Shown: positions 16,013 through 25,422 of the stretch, piece by piece
How positions within the stretch are numbered: the stretch's first letter is position 1
How the letters are laid out: every line of letters starts with the position of its first letter
From: an uncultured Parabacteroides sp.
GTDB lineage: Bacteria > Bacteroidota > Bacteroidia > Bacteroidales > Tannerellaceae
Reading direction: 5' to 3'
DNA length: 64,000 nucleotides
Assembly (NCBI RefSeq): GCF_905196875.1
Contig: NZ_CAJJWO010000006.1
Location: forward strand, 62,001 to 126,000
The notes under the pieces: generated by a model
The model's input: only the letters and a program-made list of their open reading frames with translations
Told to the model about the DNA's origin: nothing
The model's database searches: none
Program-made: the position numbers and the translations under genes

Positions 16013-16996
16013 ATGGATGAAAGAATCATAAAATATTGTCAGGGAGTATTACCGAAGCAGGAACAGGATCAGCTTTTAAAAGAAGCTTATAATGATCCTG
16101 AACTGAAATCTCAGATCATAGACTATCAACATTTGCATAGTATGTTGGAGTTGGTTCCGGAAAAAGCTGATTCCCTGCAGGGACGCGAGAAATATAGGTA
16201 CTTTAGAAGACTGGTGGATTCTCAAAAAAGAAAAGTGTGGTTGATCTCGTTTGGCCGGTATGCAGCAATATTAGTGATCGCTTTTGTGTCTGCGTGGATG
16301 TTAGCGTCTTACTATTTCTCCGGGAATAGTATGGAACAACAAGAGTTGATCGCATTTCAACAGGAGTTGGTGGTTCCGGCCGGACAACGTGCGGAAATCA
16401 CGTTGCCCGACGGAACAAAAGTCTGGCTGAATGCAGGATCTCAATTATCGTATCCTTCATTCTTTACAAAGGAGCGAAAAGTCTTTTTGACTGGAGAAGG
16501 TTTTTTCGATGTTGCCAAAAATGAAAAAGCTCCTTTCATCGTCTCGACCCGGACAATAGATGTCAAGGCGTTGGGTACTCAGTTTAACGTATTCAGCTAT
16601 CCGGAAAGCGACTATACCAGTGTCTATCTTCAGCGAGGTTCGGTGAAAGCCTATTTCCCGACATCGGAAACTGAAGGTGTCATACTTTCACCGGAGCAGT
16701 ATCTGGTTCAAAGAGGAAAAGAAATGCAATTATCGACAATGGATCCGGATGAGTTACTTTGGCGTGAAGGCATTTATACTTTTAAAAAGCAAAAGTTGGG
16801 AAGCATTATAAAGAAGCTTGAATTATATTATGATGTAAAAATAATCGTAAAGGATCAGGAGATACTGAATTATGAGTATGTCGGAAAATTCCGTCAAAGG
16901 GATGGCGTATTGGAAATACTCAGGTTGATCCAGCGGATACATAAATTCAATATTAAAAAAGATGATGAATTAAACCAGATAGTGTTGAGCAAGTAA
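16013..16996 (+). CDS. FecR-family anti-sigma factor
   Basis: 327 residues: a short cytoplasmic sigma-binding region, one transmembrane helix at about 83-105 (YAAILVIAFVSAWMLASYYF), and a periplasmic FecR domain with VPAGQRAEITLPDGTKVWLN, FLTGEGFFDVAKN and TRTIDVKALGTQFNV. The C-terminal part (KLELYYDVKI, then LIQRIHKFNI) is the STN-like region that contacts the TonB receptor. It transmits the signal from the SusC protein encoded next, whose N-terminus carries an STN domain, to the sigma factor at 14190. Confidence 0.92.
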   Translation: MDERIIKYCQGVLPKQEQDQLLKEAYNDPELKSQIIDYQHLHSMLELVPEKADSLQGREKYRYFRRLVDSQKRKVWLISFGRYAAILVIAFVSAWMLASYYFSGNSMEQQELIAFQQELVVPAGQRAEITLPDGTKVWLNAGSQLSYPSFFTKERKVFLTGEGFFDVAKNEKAPFIVSTRTIDVKALGTQFNVFSYPESDYTSVYLQRGSVKAYFPTSETEGVILSPEQYLVQRGKEMQLSTMDPDELLWREGIYTFKKQKLGSIIKKLELYYDVKIIVKDQEILNYEYVGKFRQRDGVLEILRLIQRIHKFNIKKDDELNQIVLSK

Positions 16997-17050
16997 ATTT
17001 ATTATTAACCTTAAAATTTAGTCAGAATATGAGTCCATGAAAAATTAAAA

Positions 17051-17082
17051 AAATCGGCAGATGTTGGCCCATCTACCGATTT
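17051..17082. promoter_or_regulatory. Hairpin in the leader between fecR and susC
   Basis: AAATCGGCAGATG (17051-17063) pairs with CATCTACCGATTT (17070-17082) around a 6-base loop; the single non-pair is C-A on the plus strand and G-U on the minus strand. It lies 61 bases before susC and is preceded by an A-rich run, so it would be a proper terminator on the minus strand; on the plus strand it may attenuate or stabilise the susC transcript. Confidence 0.55.
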
Positions 17083-17142
17083 AGACGAAAAGTAACCCCA
17101 TTTGTGATTAATAAATTAGTATTTACTTAACAAAACAAAGAT

Positions 17143-20100
17143 ATGAAAATAAATCCTTTGTTAACGCATTTCTTATGTCTAAAAAATTACCAAAAGACAT
17201 TCAGAATTATGAAACTATCCTTTTTTATCATGTTTGTTTGTGCGTGTCAGTTGTTTGCTGCTAAAACTGAAGCACAGAATGCTGTCATCGAGTTGAAATC
17301 TAATAAACTCTCGATAGAGGAACTATTTAAGGAAATAGAAAAACAGACCGACTATCTTGTCATATATAGTACAACTGGTGTCCGTTCAAATTTCGAATTG
17401 TCTTTAACAAAAAAGAAAGCGAAAGTCTCTGAGTATCTGGAAGAGGCTTTAAATGGTCATAATCTGAAATATGAGTTTGTGAATAATTATATTATTCTGT
17501 CGAACCGGGAAGAAATGATATCCCAGCAGAACAGAAAGCAGTTGCAGGGAATTGTTTATGATCAGAATAGTGAGCCTGTTATTGGAGCTAATGTTGTTGA
17601 AAAAGGTACTCAGAATGGGACAGTGACGGATATTGATGGCAAATTTACGCTTACTATCGGACAGAATAGTTCTCTGGAAATTTCTTATATAGGTTATTTG
17701 ACACAATCGGTAACGCCTAAAAATAGTAATATCAGTATCTATTTAAAGGAAGATTTACTGACTCTTGATGAGGTTGTTGTTGTGGGATATGGCGTACAGA
17801 AAAAGGTGAATGTAATCGGAGCTGTGGCCGCAGTTAATTCGGAATCGATTGAAAACAGGCCTGTAACTAATATCTCCAATGCGATTCAAGGTTTATTGCC
17901 AGGGGTGTCTGTCACTTCCGGCACAGGTCAGCCGGGACGTGATAATCCTACTCTTCGTGTCCGTGGTACCGGTACATTGAATAACTCAAATCCGATGTAT
18001 GTGGTAGATGGAATGCCGGTAAGCGGTATCAGTGATATAGATCCGAATGATATTGAAGGTTTGTCTGTATTGAAAGATGCTTCGTCTGCTGCCATCTATG
18101 GATCCCGTGCTGCTAATGGTGTAATTCTCATTACCACCAAAAAAGGTTCTGACCGGGCTCCTCGTTTAAAGTATGACGGATATGTCGGATGGCAGGATGC
18201 AATTAGTTTGCCGGAATATCTTTCTTCTGCGGAATATGCTGAGTTGTATAATAAAGCATTAGTTTATGAAGGAAAAGCTCCGAGATATACAGCTGACGAG
18301 ATTGCTAAATTCAGGGATGGCTCAGATCCTGATAATTATCCAGATACGGATTGGCACGATCTGTTTTATAAAACAGGTTTTATGCAAAACCATAGAGCTG
18401 AAATTAGTGGGGGGAACGGTGGAACATCTTATATGTTTTCGGTTGGTTATTTAGGGCAAGACGGTATTGTGAAAAACTCAGAATACGATCGGTATACAAT
18501 AAGAGGAAATGTCAGTTCGAAAATAAGCAATGTGATCAAAGCCGGTGTAAATCTGTCTCTTATGTATGGAGATATGAAAGAGCCTATTTCTGCAAAAACA
18601 GGTTCGACGGGCTCTTTATTTACTATGGTGAATACAATCGCTCCCTTTGTCCCTTATAAATATTCAAATGGTTATTATGGTTATAATTCGGATGGAAATC
18701 CTATTTCCAATTTGGATATTAATAATATTAATAATGAAAAATGGTATTCAAGCCGTGCTGTAGGTAATATCACTTATGAACCTATCAAAGGATTGAGTAT
18801 TCAGGAAAATGTTGGGTTTGAATATAAAGCTAATGTGGCGGAGTGTTTCAAAAAAGATCAACAGTTTTATAATTGGAAAACTGAAGATCCGAGTATGTAT
18901 ATTGGTCCTAACAGTCAAACCGATGAGCGAAGCAATCAATTGCGTGTTAATTTGCAGACGTTGGTTAATTATGATAAAACTTTCGGACTTCATGATATTG
19001 GTATTATGGCCGGATTCGAACAGGAATATACTCGTTATGACTGGACAAAAGGATACCGGATCAATTTCCTTAATAATGACTTGTGGGAATTGAATGCAGG
19101 TTCTCCGGATGGTCAGCAAGCCTCCGGTTCTGCTTACGAAATAGCTCTTCGTTCTTTTTTCGGACGTTTGAGTTATATTTACGACAACAGATATTTATTG
19201 GAAGTTAATATCAGACGGGATGGCACTTCCCGTATAGCAGAAAGCACACGATGGGGAAATTTCCCTTCTTTCTCTGCTGCCTGGCGAATTATCAATGAGT
19301 CGTTCATGGAAGGAACCAAAGATATTTTATCAGATTTAAAACTTCGTGGTGGATGGGGGAGATTAGGAAATCAGGCGATAGCCAATTATCCTTACCAATC
19401 GGTTCTTGCACAAAAGAATTACGTTTTAGGTGGGACTGTTTATCAAGGTGTTGCACCTGTGGATGGAGCAAATAAAGATATTAAATGGGAGACGACTGAA
19501 ACAATCAATATAGGTTTGGATGCGGCTTTTTTATCCAATCAGTTTGTTCTTTCAATAGATGCCTATAAGAAAAAGACGTACGATATTTTAATGAAATTGC
19601 CGGTTAGTCCTCTTTATGGATTGTCTGCTCCCTATCAAAATGCGGGTGAAGTACATAATACTGGTGTTGAATTTCAAATAGGATACAAATATATGCACAA
19701 AGATTGGACAGTCGATGTTACAGGAAATGCAGCATACAATAAAAATGAAATTATTGACTTAAAAAATAACGGAGCACGGATCTGGGACGGATACACCTTT
19801 TTACAAGAAGGATATTCTATTGATTCATATGGTGGCTTTATTGTAGATGGTATCTTTAGAAATGAAGAAGAAGTAAAAAATAGTGCAGTAATAAACAGAG
19901 CAAATGCCGGCCCCGGTGATTTTAAATATAGAGATATAAAAGAGGATGGTGTTATAGATGCAGAGGACCGCGTTTATTTAGGATGCAGTACTCCTAAATG
20001 GATATTTGGACTGAATTTGTCTGCTACATGGAAAAATCTGGATGCATCTTTGTTTTTTCAGGGAGCAGCTGATGTAAAAGGTTATCTGCATTCATGGGCA

Positions 20101-20478
20101 ATAGGTGAGTTGATGGGAGATAAAACGAAACCATCTTCTTTGTTTCGGGATGCCTGGGATGCAGAAACAAATCCCGATGGGAAATTCCCGAGGCCCTTGT
20201 CGTCCTGGTCACAAAACAGCAGTATATATTATAATTCATCATTTTGGATGAGAAATGCCTCTTACCTGCGGTTGAAAAATCTTCAGGTTGGATATACGAT
20301 TCCAAGAGAATGGTTGAAAATGCTTAACATAGAAAAGGTCAGGTTCTATTACAGTGGTCAGAATATGCTCACTTTTACAAAATACCCGAAAGGATTCGAT
20401 CCGGAAAGAACCTATACAGATGGCGGAACTAATCCTCTGTTGAGAGCCCATACATTTGGTGTAAATATTGTTTTCTAA
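17143..20478 (+). CDS. SusC/RagA-family TonB-linked outer membrane glycan transporter with STN signalling domain
   Basis: 1111 residues. After the signal region (FFIMFVCACQLFAAKTEAQ) comes an STN domain (about 48-120), a carboxypeptidase-regulatory-like domain (LQGIVYDQNSEPVIGANVVE), the SusC hallmark LDEVVVVGYGVQKK, the plug domain (GLLPGVSVTSGTGQPG, LRVRGTGTLNNSNPMYVVDG, SSAAIYGSRAANGVILITTK) and a long barrel ending in an aromatic F (VNIVF). It imports oligosaccharide together with the SusD lipoprotein next door; the STN domain signals to FecR. The first ATG is kept because long N-termini are common in this class; an ATG at 17209 is the alternative. Substrate not deducible from sequence. 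Confidence 0.95.
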   Translation: MKINPLLTHFLCLKNYQKTFRIMKLSFFIMFVCACQLFAAKTEAQNAVIELKSNKLSIEELFKEIEKQTDYLVIYSTTGVRSNFELSLTKKKAKVSEYLEEALNGHNLKYEFVNNYIILSNREEMISQQNRKQLQGIVYDQNSEPVIGANVVEKGTQNGTVTDIDGKFTLTIGQNSSLEISYIGYLTQSVTPKNSNISIYLKEDLLTLDEVVVVGYGVQKKVNVIGAVAAVNSESIENRPVTNISNAIQGLLPGVSVTSGTGQPGRDNPTLRVRGTGTLNNSNPMYVVDGMPVSGISDIDPNDIEGLSVLKDASSAAIYGSRAANGVILITTKKGSDRAPRLKYDGYVGWQDAISLPEYLSSAEYAELYNKALVYEGKAPRYTADEIAKFRDGSDPDNYPDTDWHDLFYKTGFMQNHRAEISGGNGGTSYMFSVGYLGQDGIVKNSEYDRYTIRGNVSSKISNVIKAGVNLSLMYGDMKEPISAKTGSTGSLFTMVNTIAPFVPYKYSNGYYGYNSDGNPISNLDINNINNEKWYSSRAVGNITYEPIKGLSIQENVGFEYKANVAECFKKDQQFYNWKTEDPSMYIGPNSQTDERSNQLRVNLQTLVNYDKTFGLHDIGIMAGFEQEYTRYDWTKGYRINFLNNDLWELNAGSPDGQQASGSAYEIALRSFFGRLSYIYDNRYLLEVNIRRDGTSRIAESTRWGNFPSFSAAWRIINESFMEGTKDILSDLKLRGGWGRLGNQAIANYPYQSVLAQKNYVLGGTVYQGVAPVDGANKDIKWETTETINIGLDAAFLSNQFVLSIDAYKKKTYDILMKLPVSPLYGLSAPYQNAGEVHNTGVEFQIGYKYMHKDWTVDVTGNAAYNKNEIIDLKNNGARIWDGYTFLQEGYSIDSYGGFIVDGIFRNEEEVKNSAVINRANAGPGDFKYRDIKEDGVIDAEDRVYLGCSTPKWIFGLNLSATWKNLDASLFFQGAADVKGYLHSWAIGELMGDKTKPSSLFRDAWDAETNPDGKFPRPLSSWSQNSSIYYNSSFWMRNASYLRLKNLQVGYTIPREWLKMLNIEKVRFYYSGQNMLTFTKYPKGFDPERTYTDGGTNPLLRAHTFGVNIVF

Positions 20479-20495
20479 TTTAATACAGTGAAAAA

Positions 20496-22064
20496 ATGAG
20501 AAATATAATTTATTCGATAATAGTTATGCTGCTTTTATCGGCGTGTAGCAGCGATTTTTTGGAAAGAAATCCATTGGATCAACCATCCAATGAGGGATTC
20601 TGGAATACAGAAAAGGATGCTATGGCAGCAGCTCTTGGATGTTATGATGGCTGGTTTTCAATGACTGAAGTCGTTTCTTTGGATTGTACTTCTGATAATG
20701 CACATGATCCGTTTCCATGGGAAGGATGGTCGGTGCAGGCGTCAGGGTATGCGACCCCCTCTGATCCGGGAACGAGTTATTTTGGATATGACAAGATGGT
20801 TCGTTACAATAATTTCTTGGAAAATATTCATCGTCCGGCAATGGATGAAACTTTAAGAACCAGACTTACTGCCGAAGTCCGTTTTTTGCGTGCATGGGAT
20901 TATTTCTGGAAAGTACTGTTTTACGGAGATGTTCCTTTGGTAAAGGAAGTGTTGCCTATAACAGATGCCAATAAACCGCGTAATCCGAAAGACGAGGTTA
21001 TACAATTTATTTTGGACGAACTGACGGAAATTGCTCCTCAACTGGATATTAAATATACCGGCAGTGATGTTGGTCGGGTAACCAGAGGTGCTGCATTAAC
21101 ACTGAGGGCTAGAACATTGTTGTTCAATAATCAGTATGCAGACTGTTTGAAAGTATGTGAAGAAATTATGCAGTTGGGATATTCCTTATTTCCGGATTAT
21201 AGGGGTCTGTTCCGGATCGCTAATAAAAATAATCAGGAAGTAATAATGGATGTTCAGTATGTAGAAAATTTGTATGAAAATGGAATATTGGGTATATTAC
21301 CTCCGGCCAGTAACGGAGGATGGTGCTCGATTAATCCGACCCAAAGTTTAGTAGATGTCTATGAATGTACGGATGGGAAAACGATAGAAGAGTCTCCTCT
21401 TTATAATCCGGATCAACCCTATCAAAATCGTGATCCCCGTCTTAGCGCCAGTATATTGTGTCCGGGTGATCTGTATGAAGGAAAATATTATGATCCGATA
21501 GACCAGGCTGATCCCAACGGTGATTATTATGCTCCTTACGGGCGTTCTAAAACAGGCTATCTGGTTCGTAAATATGTGGATAATTTAAGTGATTATTCTG
21601 ATATGTGGAATACAGCTATGAATGCTATTGCTATGCGTTATGCGGAAGTTTTATTGATGTATGCAGAATGTAAAGTGGAATTAGGCCAGATAGACGCGTC
21701 TGTATATGATGTTCTGAATGAAATCCGGACTCGTGCCGGTATGCAGGAAGTGGATAAAGCGGTCTATTCAGGTCAAACTAAAATGAGAGAACTGGTACGC
21801 CGTGAACGCCGGGTCGAGCTGGCTTTGGAAGGCTTGCGCTGGTTTGATGTTTGTCGTTGGAAGATTGGTGAAGAAGTGATGCCCGGACAGGTGTACGGAT
21901 GTCGTCTGGGTAAAGTGAATCCGGAAACGGGAGAGTTGAAACTGACGGAAGAGCGAATCAAAACGGAAGTAAGGATCTTTGATTCTGCAAAAAACTATTT
22001 GTGGCCGATCCCGCAGACAACTATTGATGCAGCTTCGGCGATAAAGCAAAATCCGGGTTACTGA
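20496..22064 (+). CDS. SusD/RagB-family glycan-binding lipoprotein
   Basis: 522 residues, starting with a lipoprotein signal (MRNIIYSIIVMLLLSAC). The N-terminal SusD motif FLERNPLDQPSNEGFWNTEK, the TPR-forming LRARTLLFNNQYADCLKVCE and the C-terminal MRYAEVLLMYAECKVELG, RERRVELALEGLRWFDVCRW and YLWPIPQ are all standard for the family. It caps the SusC barrel at the cell surface. It follows susC by 17 bases and is followed by a strong terminator. Confidence 0.95.
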   Translation: MRNIIYSIIVMLLLSACSSDFLERNPLDQPSNEGFWNTEKDAMAAALGCYDGWFSMTEVVSLDCTSDNAHDPFPWEGWSVQASGYATPSDPGTSYFGYDKMVRYNNFLENIHRPAMDETLRTRLTAEVRFLRAWDYFWKVLFYGDVPLVKEVLPITDANKPRNPKDEVIQFILDELTEIAPQLDIKYTGSDVGRVTRGAALTLRARTLLFNNQYADCLKVCEEIMQLGYSLFPDYRGLFRIANKNNQEVIMDVQYVENLYENGILGILPPASNGGWCSINPTQSLVDVYECTDGKTIEESPLYNPDQPYQNRDPRLSASILCPGDLYEGKYYDPIDQADPNGDYYAPYGRSKTGYLVRKYVDNLSDYSDMWNTAMNAIAMRYAEVLLMYAECKVELGQIDASVYDVLNEIRTRAGMQEVDKAVYSGQTKMRELVRRERRVELALEGLRWFDVCRWKIGEEVMPGQVYGCRLGKVNPETGELKLTEERIKTEVRIFDSAKNYLWPIPQTTIDAASAIKQNPGY

Positions 22065-22088
22065 TAAATATATTATATAAATAATTCA

Positions 22089-22137
22089 TTGAGGCAAAAC
22101 TATCATTCAGTTTTGCCTCAATCTTCTTTCCTTTTTT
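22089..22137 (+). terminator. Rho-independent terminator after susD
   Basis: A perfect 13-bp stem, TTGAGGCAAAACT (22089-22101) with AGTTTTGCCTCAA (22109-22121), has a 7-base loop and is followed by a pyrimidine/T-rich run to 22137. It would separate the sigma-fecR-susC-susD unit from the two glycosidase genes, or set a lower level for them. Confidence 0.85.
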
Positions 22138-22202
22138 GATAGGTCAAACGAAAAAAGGTAGGGGAAGCTGCTTATTCTCAAACAGGTAAAATATCATCTA
22201 TA

Positions 22203-25200
22203 ATGAAAAAAATAATCTATTATATTCTCTTGCTTTTTTCACTGCCTCTGTTTCTGGCAGCCCAAAATCCGGAACGTATATCGTTGACTGGTGATTGGAG
22301 ATTTGCATTGGACTCGGCTGATGTCGGAGAAAAAGAATTATGGTATACAAAGACATTGGTTAATAAAATTAAATTACCGGGTATTACCGATGAAGGAGGT
22401 TATGGAGAAGATGTGATCGAAACAGGCAAATTATCCCGGTTGCATAAATATATAGGAAAGGCATGGTACCAAATGGATATTACCATACCGAAAAACTGGA
22501 AAAATAAAAACGTGTCTCTCTTTTTTGAACGGGTCATGTGGAAAAGTCAATTGTGGTTGAATGATAAATATATCGATAGCCGGGAATCATTATTGACTCC
22601 TCATTGTTATTCTTTAGGTAAATTATCTCCGGGTACGTACACGCTGACTTTGTGTATTGACAATAGGGAAATTTATCCGATCGGTAACGAATGGGGGCAT
22701 AGTTATGGCGATCAAACACAGATTATCTGGAATGGGATAATCGGAAAAATGGAAATGTCATCTCATCCGGATGTACAAATTGAGTTGGTTCGTACTTTTC
22801 CTGATGATACGGGAAAACTGGATGTAGAGGTTTCTGTTTTGAACCGAACGGAAAAAAAGCAGAAACTGGAATTGTTCTTTGAATTGAAAGACAGAAAAAC
22901 AGGAACGGTTGTTGATGAATTGCATTCTGATTACCTAGCATCTTCCGGAAAGAATGTAATAGTTAAAACCCTTAAAGTCTCTGACCCTGATCTTTGGGAC
23001 GAGTTTTCACCCTCTTTGTATGAACTAACATGTTCGGCGAAAAGCAAGTTTGGAAAAGATGCTTATGAGCCTGTTATCTTTGGATTCCGTTCCATTGGGA
23101 GAACAGATGATTATATAACGGTAAATGGTCTAAAACGTTATTTGAGAGGAAATCTTGATTGTGCGGTTTTTCCACTGACTGGATATCCGGCCACAGATAA
23201 AGAGAGTTGGCTCCGTATTTTTCAGGCCTATAAAGATTATGGATTAAATCATGTTCGTTTCCATTCATGGACTCCTCCTAAGGCTGCATTTGAAGCCGCA
23301 GACGAATTGGGCTTGTATGTATTAAGTGAAATATTTTGGCGGGACGGATGGATGGGAAAAGCATTGGATATTGAAGAGGTAGAACCTTTCCTTCGTCCGG
23401 AATTGAGAAGGATTGCCGATGCTTATGGAAACCATCCGTCTCTGGTTATGCTGGCTATGGGAAATGAATTGGGGGGATTTGATAGAAACAAATTGGATCC
23501 CTGGATCAAAGAAGTGAAAGAACATGATCCCCGGCATTTTTATACAGCATCTGTAAGACGGCCTGTTACAACAAATTCGGATATAAATTTTCAGGGAGAT
23601 CTGTCGTCTCCCTATCCGTTACTTTTTATTAATGAGGGACGGTTGTCTACAAATTGGGATTATGCCCCTTGGTATGGAGATGCATCTCCGTTGCCTTCTA
23701 TTCAACATGAAGTAGGACAATGGGTATTTTATCCTGATTGGAATGAAGTAAATAAATACACGGGAAACCTTAGAGCACGGTCAATGGAGTCTTACAGAGA
23801 ACTGGCCTGGCAACGCGGTGTATATGAGCAGAATAAGGAATTTATATTGTCATCCGGATTTCAGTCTATGGCACTGTATAAAGAAAATATAGAATCTTTA
23901 TTAAGAACTCCTTATTGTGGAGGGTTCCAGTTGCTGAGTATTCAAGACTTTCCCGGACAAGGTGTTGCTTTGATAGGTTGGCTGGATTCTTTTTATGACA
24001 ATAAAGGTATTGTTACACCGGAAAGGTTCAAAAATTGGTGTAATACAACGGTTCCGCTTATGCGGACTCCTTCCTATATTTATACATCTGCCGATACATT
24101 GAAAATTGGGATCGAAGTTTTACATTTTGCCGACAAAGATATAAAGAATGCACAGATTGACTGGCGAATAAGAAATGATGATGGTTACGTTTGGGATAAA
24201 GGGACTTTTGATCATTATGATATTAAAAATGCAACGTTGAATAAAGTCGGGCAGTTATCGGTTTCGCTGGCAAAAATAGATCGTTCACAAAAACTTTTGC
24301 TGGAAGTTTCTGTTCGGGGTACTGTCTTTAAGAATGATTGGCATTTATGGGTCTTCTGCAAACAGAAGGAAGTGAAAAATAATTTTGTGATAGAAACAAC
24401 CTCGGTGACAGACGCTCTTGAATATTTGAAGGCAGGAAAGACTGTCATTCTTTGGGCGCATCAGTTAGGTAGTAGCAAGAATGCGGGATATGCTCAGTGG
24501 AAACCTACGTTCTGGCAGGCAGGAAACCAGGGTAATGAAGGATTCACAAACGGAGCTGTCATCAGGAATACACATCCGGCACTCAAAGATTTCCCTACAG
24601 ATAATTATCTGGATTTCCAGTGGTTTGATATTTGTAAAGGAGGCCGTGGGTTCGATCTGGACGGACTTCCTCATACAATACGTCCCATTGTGCAACCGAT
24701 TCATGATTTTCATTTTAACCGGAAATTAGGTGCTGTTATGGAATTTGCTGGCAGAGAAGGAGGTAAGATTTTAATCTGTGGTTATAACTTGGTGGATTCG
24801 TTGGAGAAACGACCGGCAGCGCAGGCATTGAAAAATAGTCTGATGCAATATGTATCTTCTTCTGATTTTCAGCCGCGTGAAAGTATTGACTACGATTGGA
24901 TGAAACGTGAATTATACGATATAAATGCACCTTACTTAGCTCCCGGAGAATTTGAAAAAGCGTATCTCTATGTAAAAGCCGGAGGACGTCTGGAACAAAA
25001 TGGGACAACGGAGTGGGCACTTGAAAAGGATGCTTCTACTTTTTATGAAACAGATAAATATGGATATCGTGTTCATTGTGATCATATAATTGTGAATGAG
25101 TCATTTTCGGCATGGCAAGGTAAAAAGATACAGTTGGATTTGAAGATTCCCTTTGATTTTAGCGGGGAGATAAAATTGTTATTATGTAATCCCGATGAAA

Positions 25201-25391
25201 AAGAGAGAAAAGGAACTCTTTTTTTTAATGGAAAGGAAACAGTTTTCGATAGTATTCCGCAAAAAGGAAAATGGATCACACTCCGAATGAATCCGGGAGA
25301 ATCATTATTAGGTAATATCAGTATTGCCTTAAGTTCTCTTTGTGATGAATCATTACTAATCGGTGAAATAGCCATAATGCCTAAGCACTAA
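22203..25391 (+). CDS. Exported glycoside hydrolase family 2 protein (substrate unassigned)
   Basis: 1062 residues with a signal peptide (LLLFSLPLFLAAQ). The GH2 jelly-roll sugar-binding domain comes first (SLTGDWRFALDSADVGE, ERVMWKSQLWLNDKYI), then the Ig-like domain and the TIM barrel. The probable acid/base is Glu422 in LAMGNELGG and the probable nucleophile is Glu503 in QHEVGQWVFYP. About 400 further residues follow, with beta-rich domains not assigned (for example VTDALEYLKAGKTVILW and the C-terminal jelly-roll-like part). The IQHEVGQW active-site variant differs from classic beta-galactosidases, so another specificity is likely. Periplasmic or surface action on glycan imported by the linked SusC/D is inferred. 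Confidence 0.88.
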   Translation: MKKIIYYILLLFSLPLFLAAQNPERISLTGDWRFALDSADVGEKELWYTKTLVNKIKLPGITDEGGYGEDVIETGKLSRLHKYIGKAWYQMDITIPKNWKNKNVSLFFERVMWKSQLWLNDKYIDSRESLLTPHCYSLGKLSPGTYTLTLCIDNREIYPIGNEWGHSYGDQTQIIWNGIIGKMEMSSHPDVQIELVRTFPDDTGKLDVEVSVLNRTEKKQKLELFFELKDRKTGTVVDELHSDYLASSGKNVIVKTLKVSDPDLWDEFSPSLYELTCSAKSKFGKDAYEPVIFGFRSIGRTDDYITVNGLKRYLRGNLDCAVFPLTGYPATDKESWLRIFQAYKDYGLNHVRFHSWTPPKAAFEAADELGLYVLSEIFWRDGWMGKALDIEEVEPFLRPELRRIADAYGNHPSLVMLAMGNELGGFDRNKLDPWIKEVKEHDPRHFYTASVRRPVTTNSDINFQGDLSSPYPLLFINEGRLSTNWDYAPWYGDASPLPSIQHEVGQWVFYPDWNEVNKYTGNLRARSMESYRELAWQRGVYEQNKEFILSSGFQSMALYKENIESLLRTPYCGGFQLLSIQDFPGQGVALIGWLDSFYDNKGIVTPERFKNWCNTTVPLMRTPSYIYTSADTLKIGIEVLHFADKDIKNAQIDWRIRNDDGYVWDKGTFDHYDIKNATLNKVGQLSVSLAKIDRSQKLLLEVSVRGTVFKNDWHLWVFCKQKEVKNNFVIETTSVTDALEYLKAGKTVILWAHQLGSSKNAGYAQWKPTFWQAGNQGNEGFTNGAVIRNTHPALKDFPTDNYLDFQWFDICKGGRGFDLDGLPHTIRPIVQPIHDFHFNRKLGAVMEFAGREGGKILICGYNLVDSLEKRPAAQALKNSLMQYVSSSDFQPRESIDYDWMKRELYDINAPYLAPGEFEKAYLYVKAGGRLEQNGTTEWALEKDASTFYETDKYGYRVHCDHIIVNESFSAWQGKKIQLDLKIPFDFSGEIKLLLCNPDEKERKGTLFFNGKETVFDSIPQKGKWITLRMNPGESLLGNISIALSSLCDESLLIGEIAIMPKH

Positions 25392-25422
25392 TTCGTTCAT
25401 AAAACAATTGCAGTATATTATT

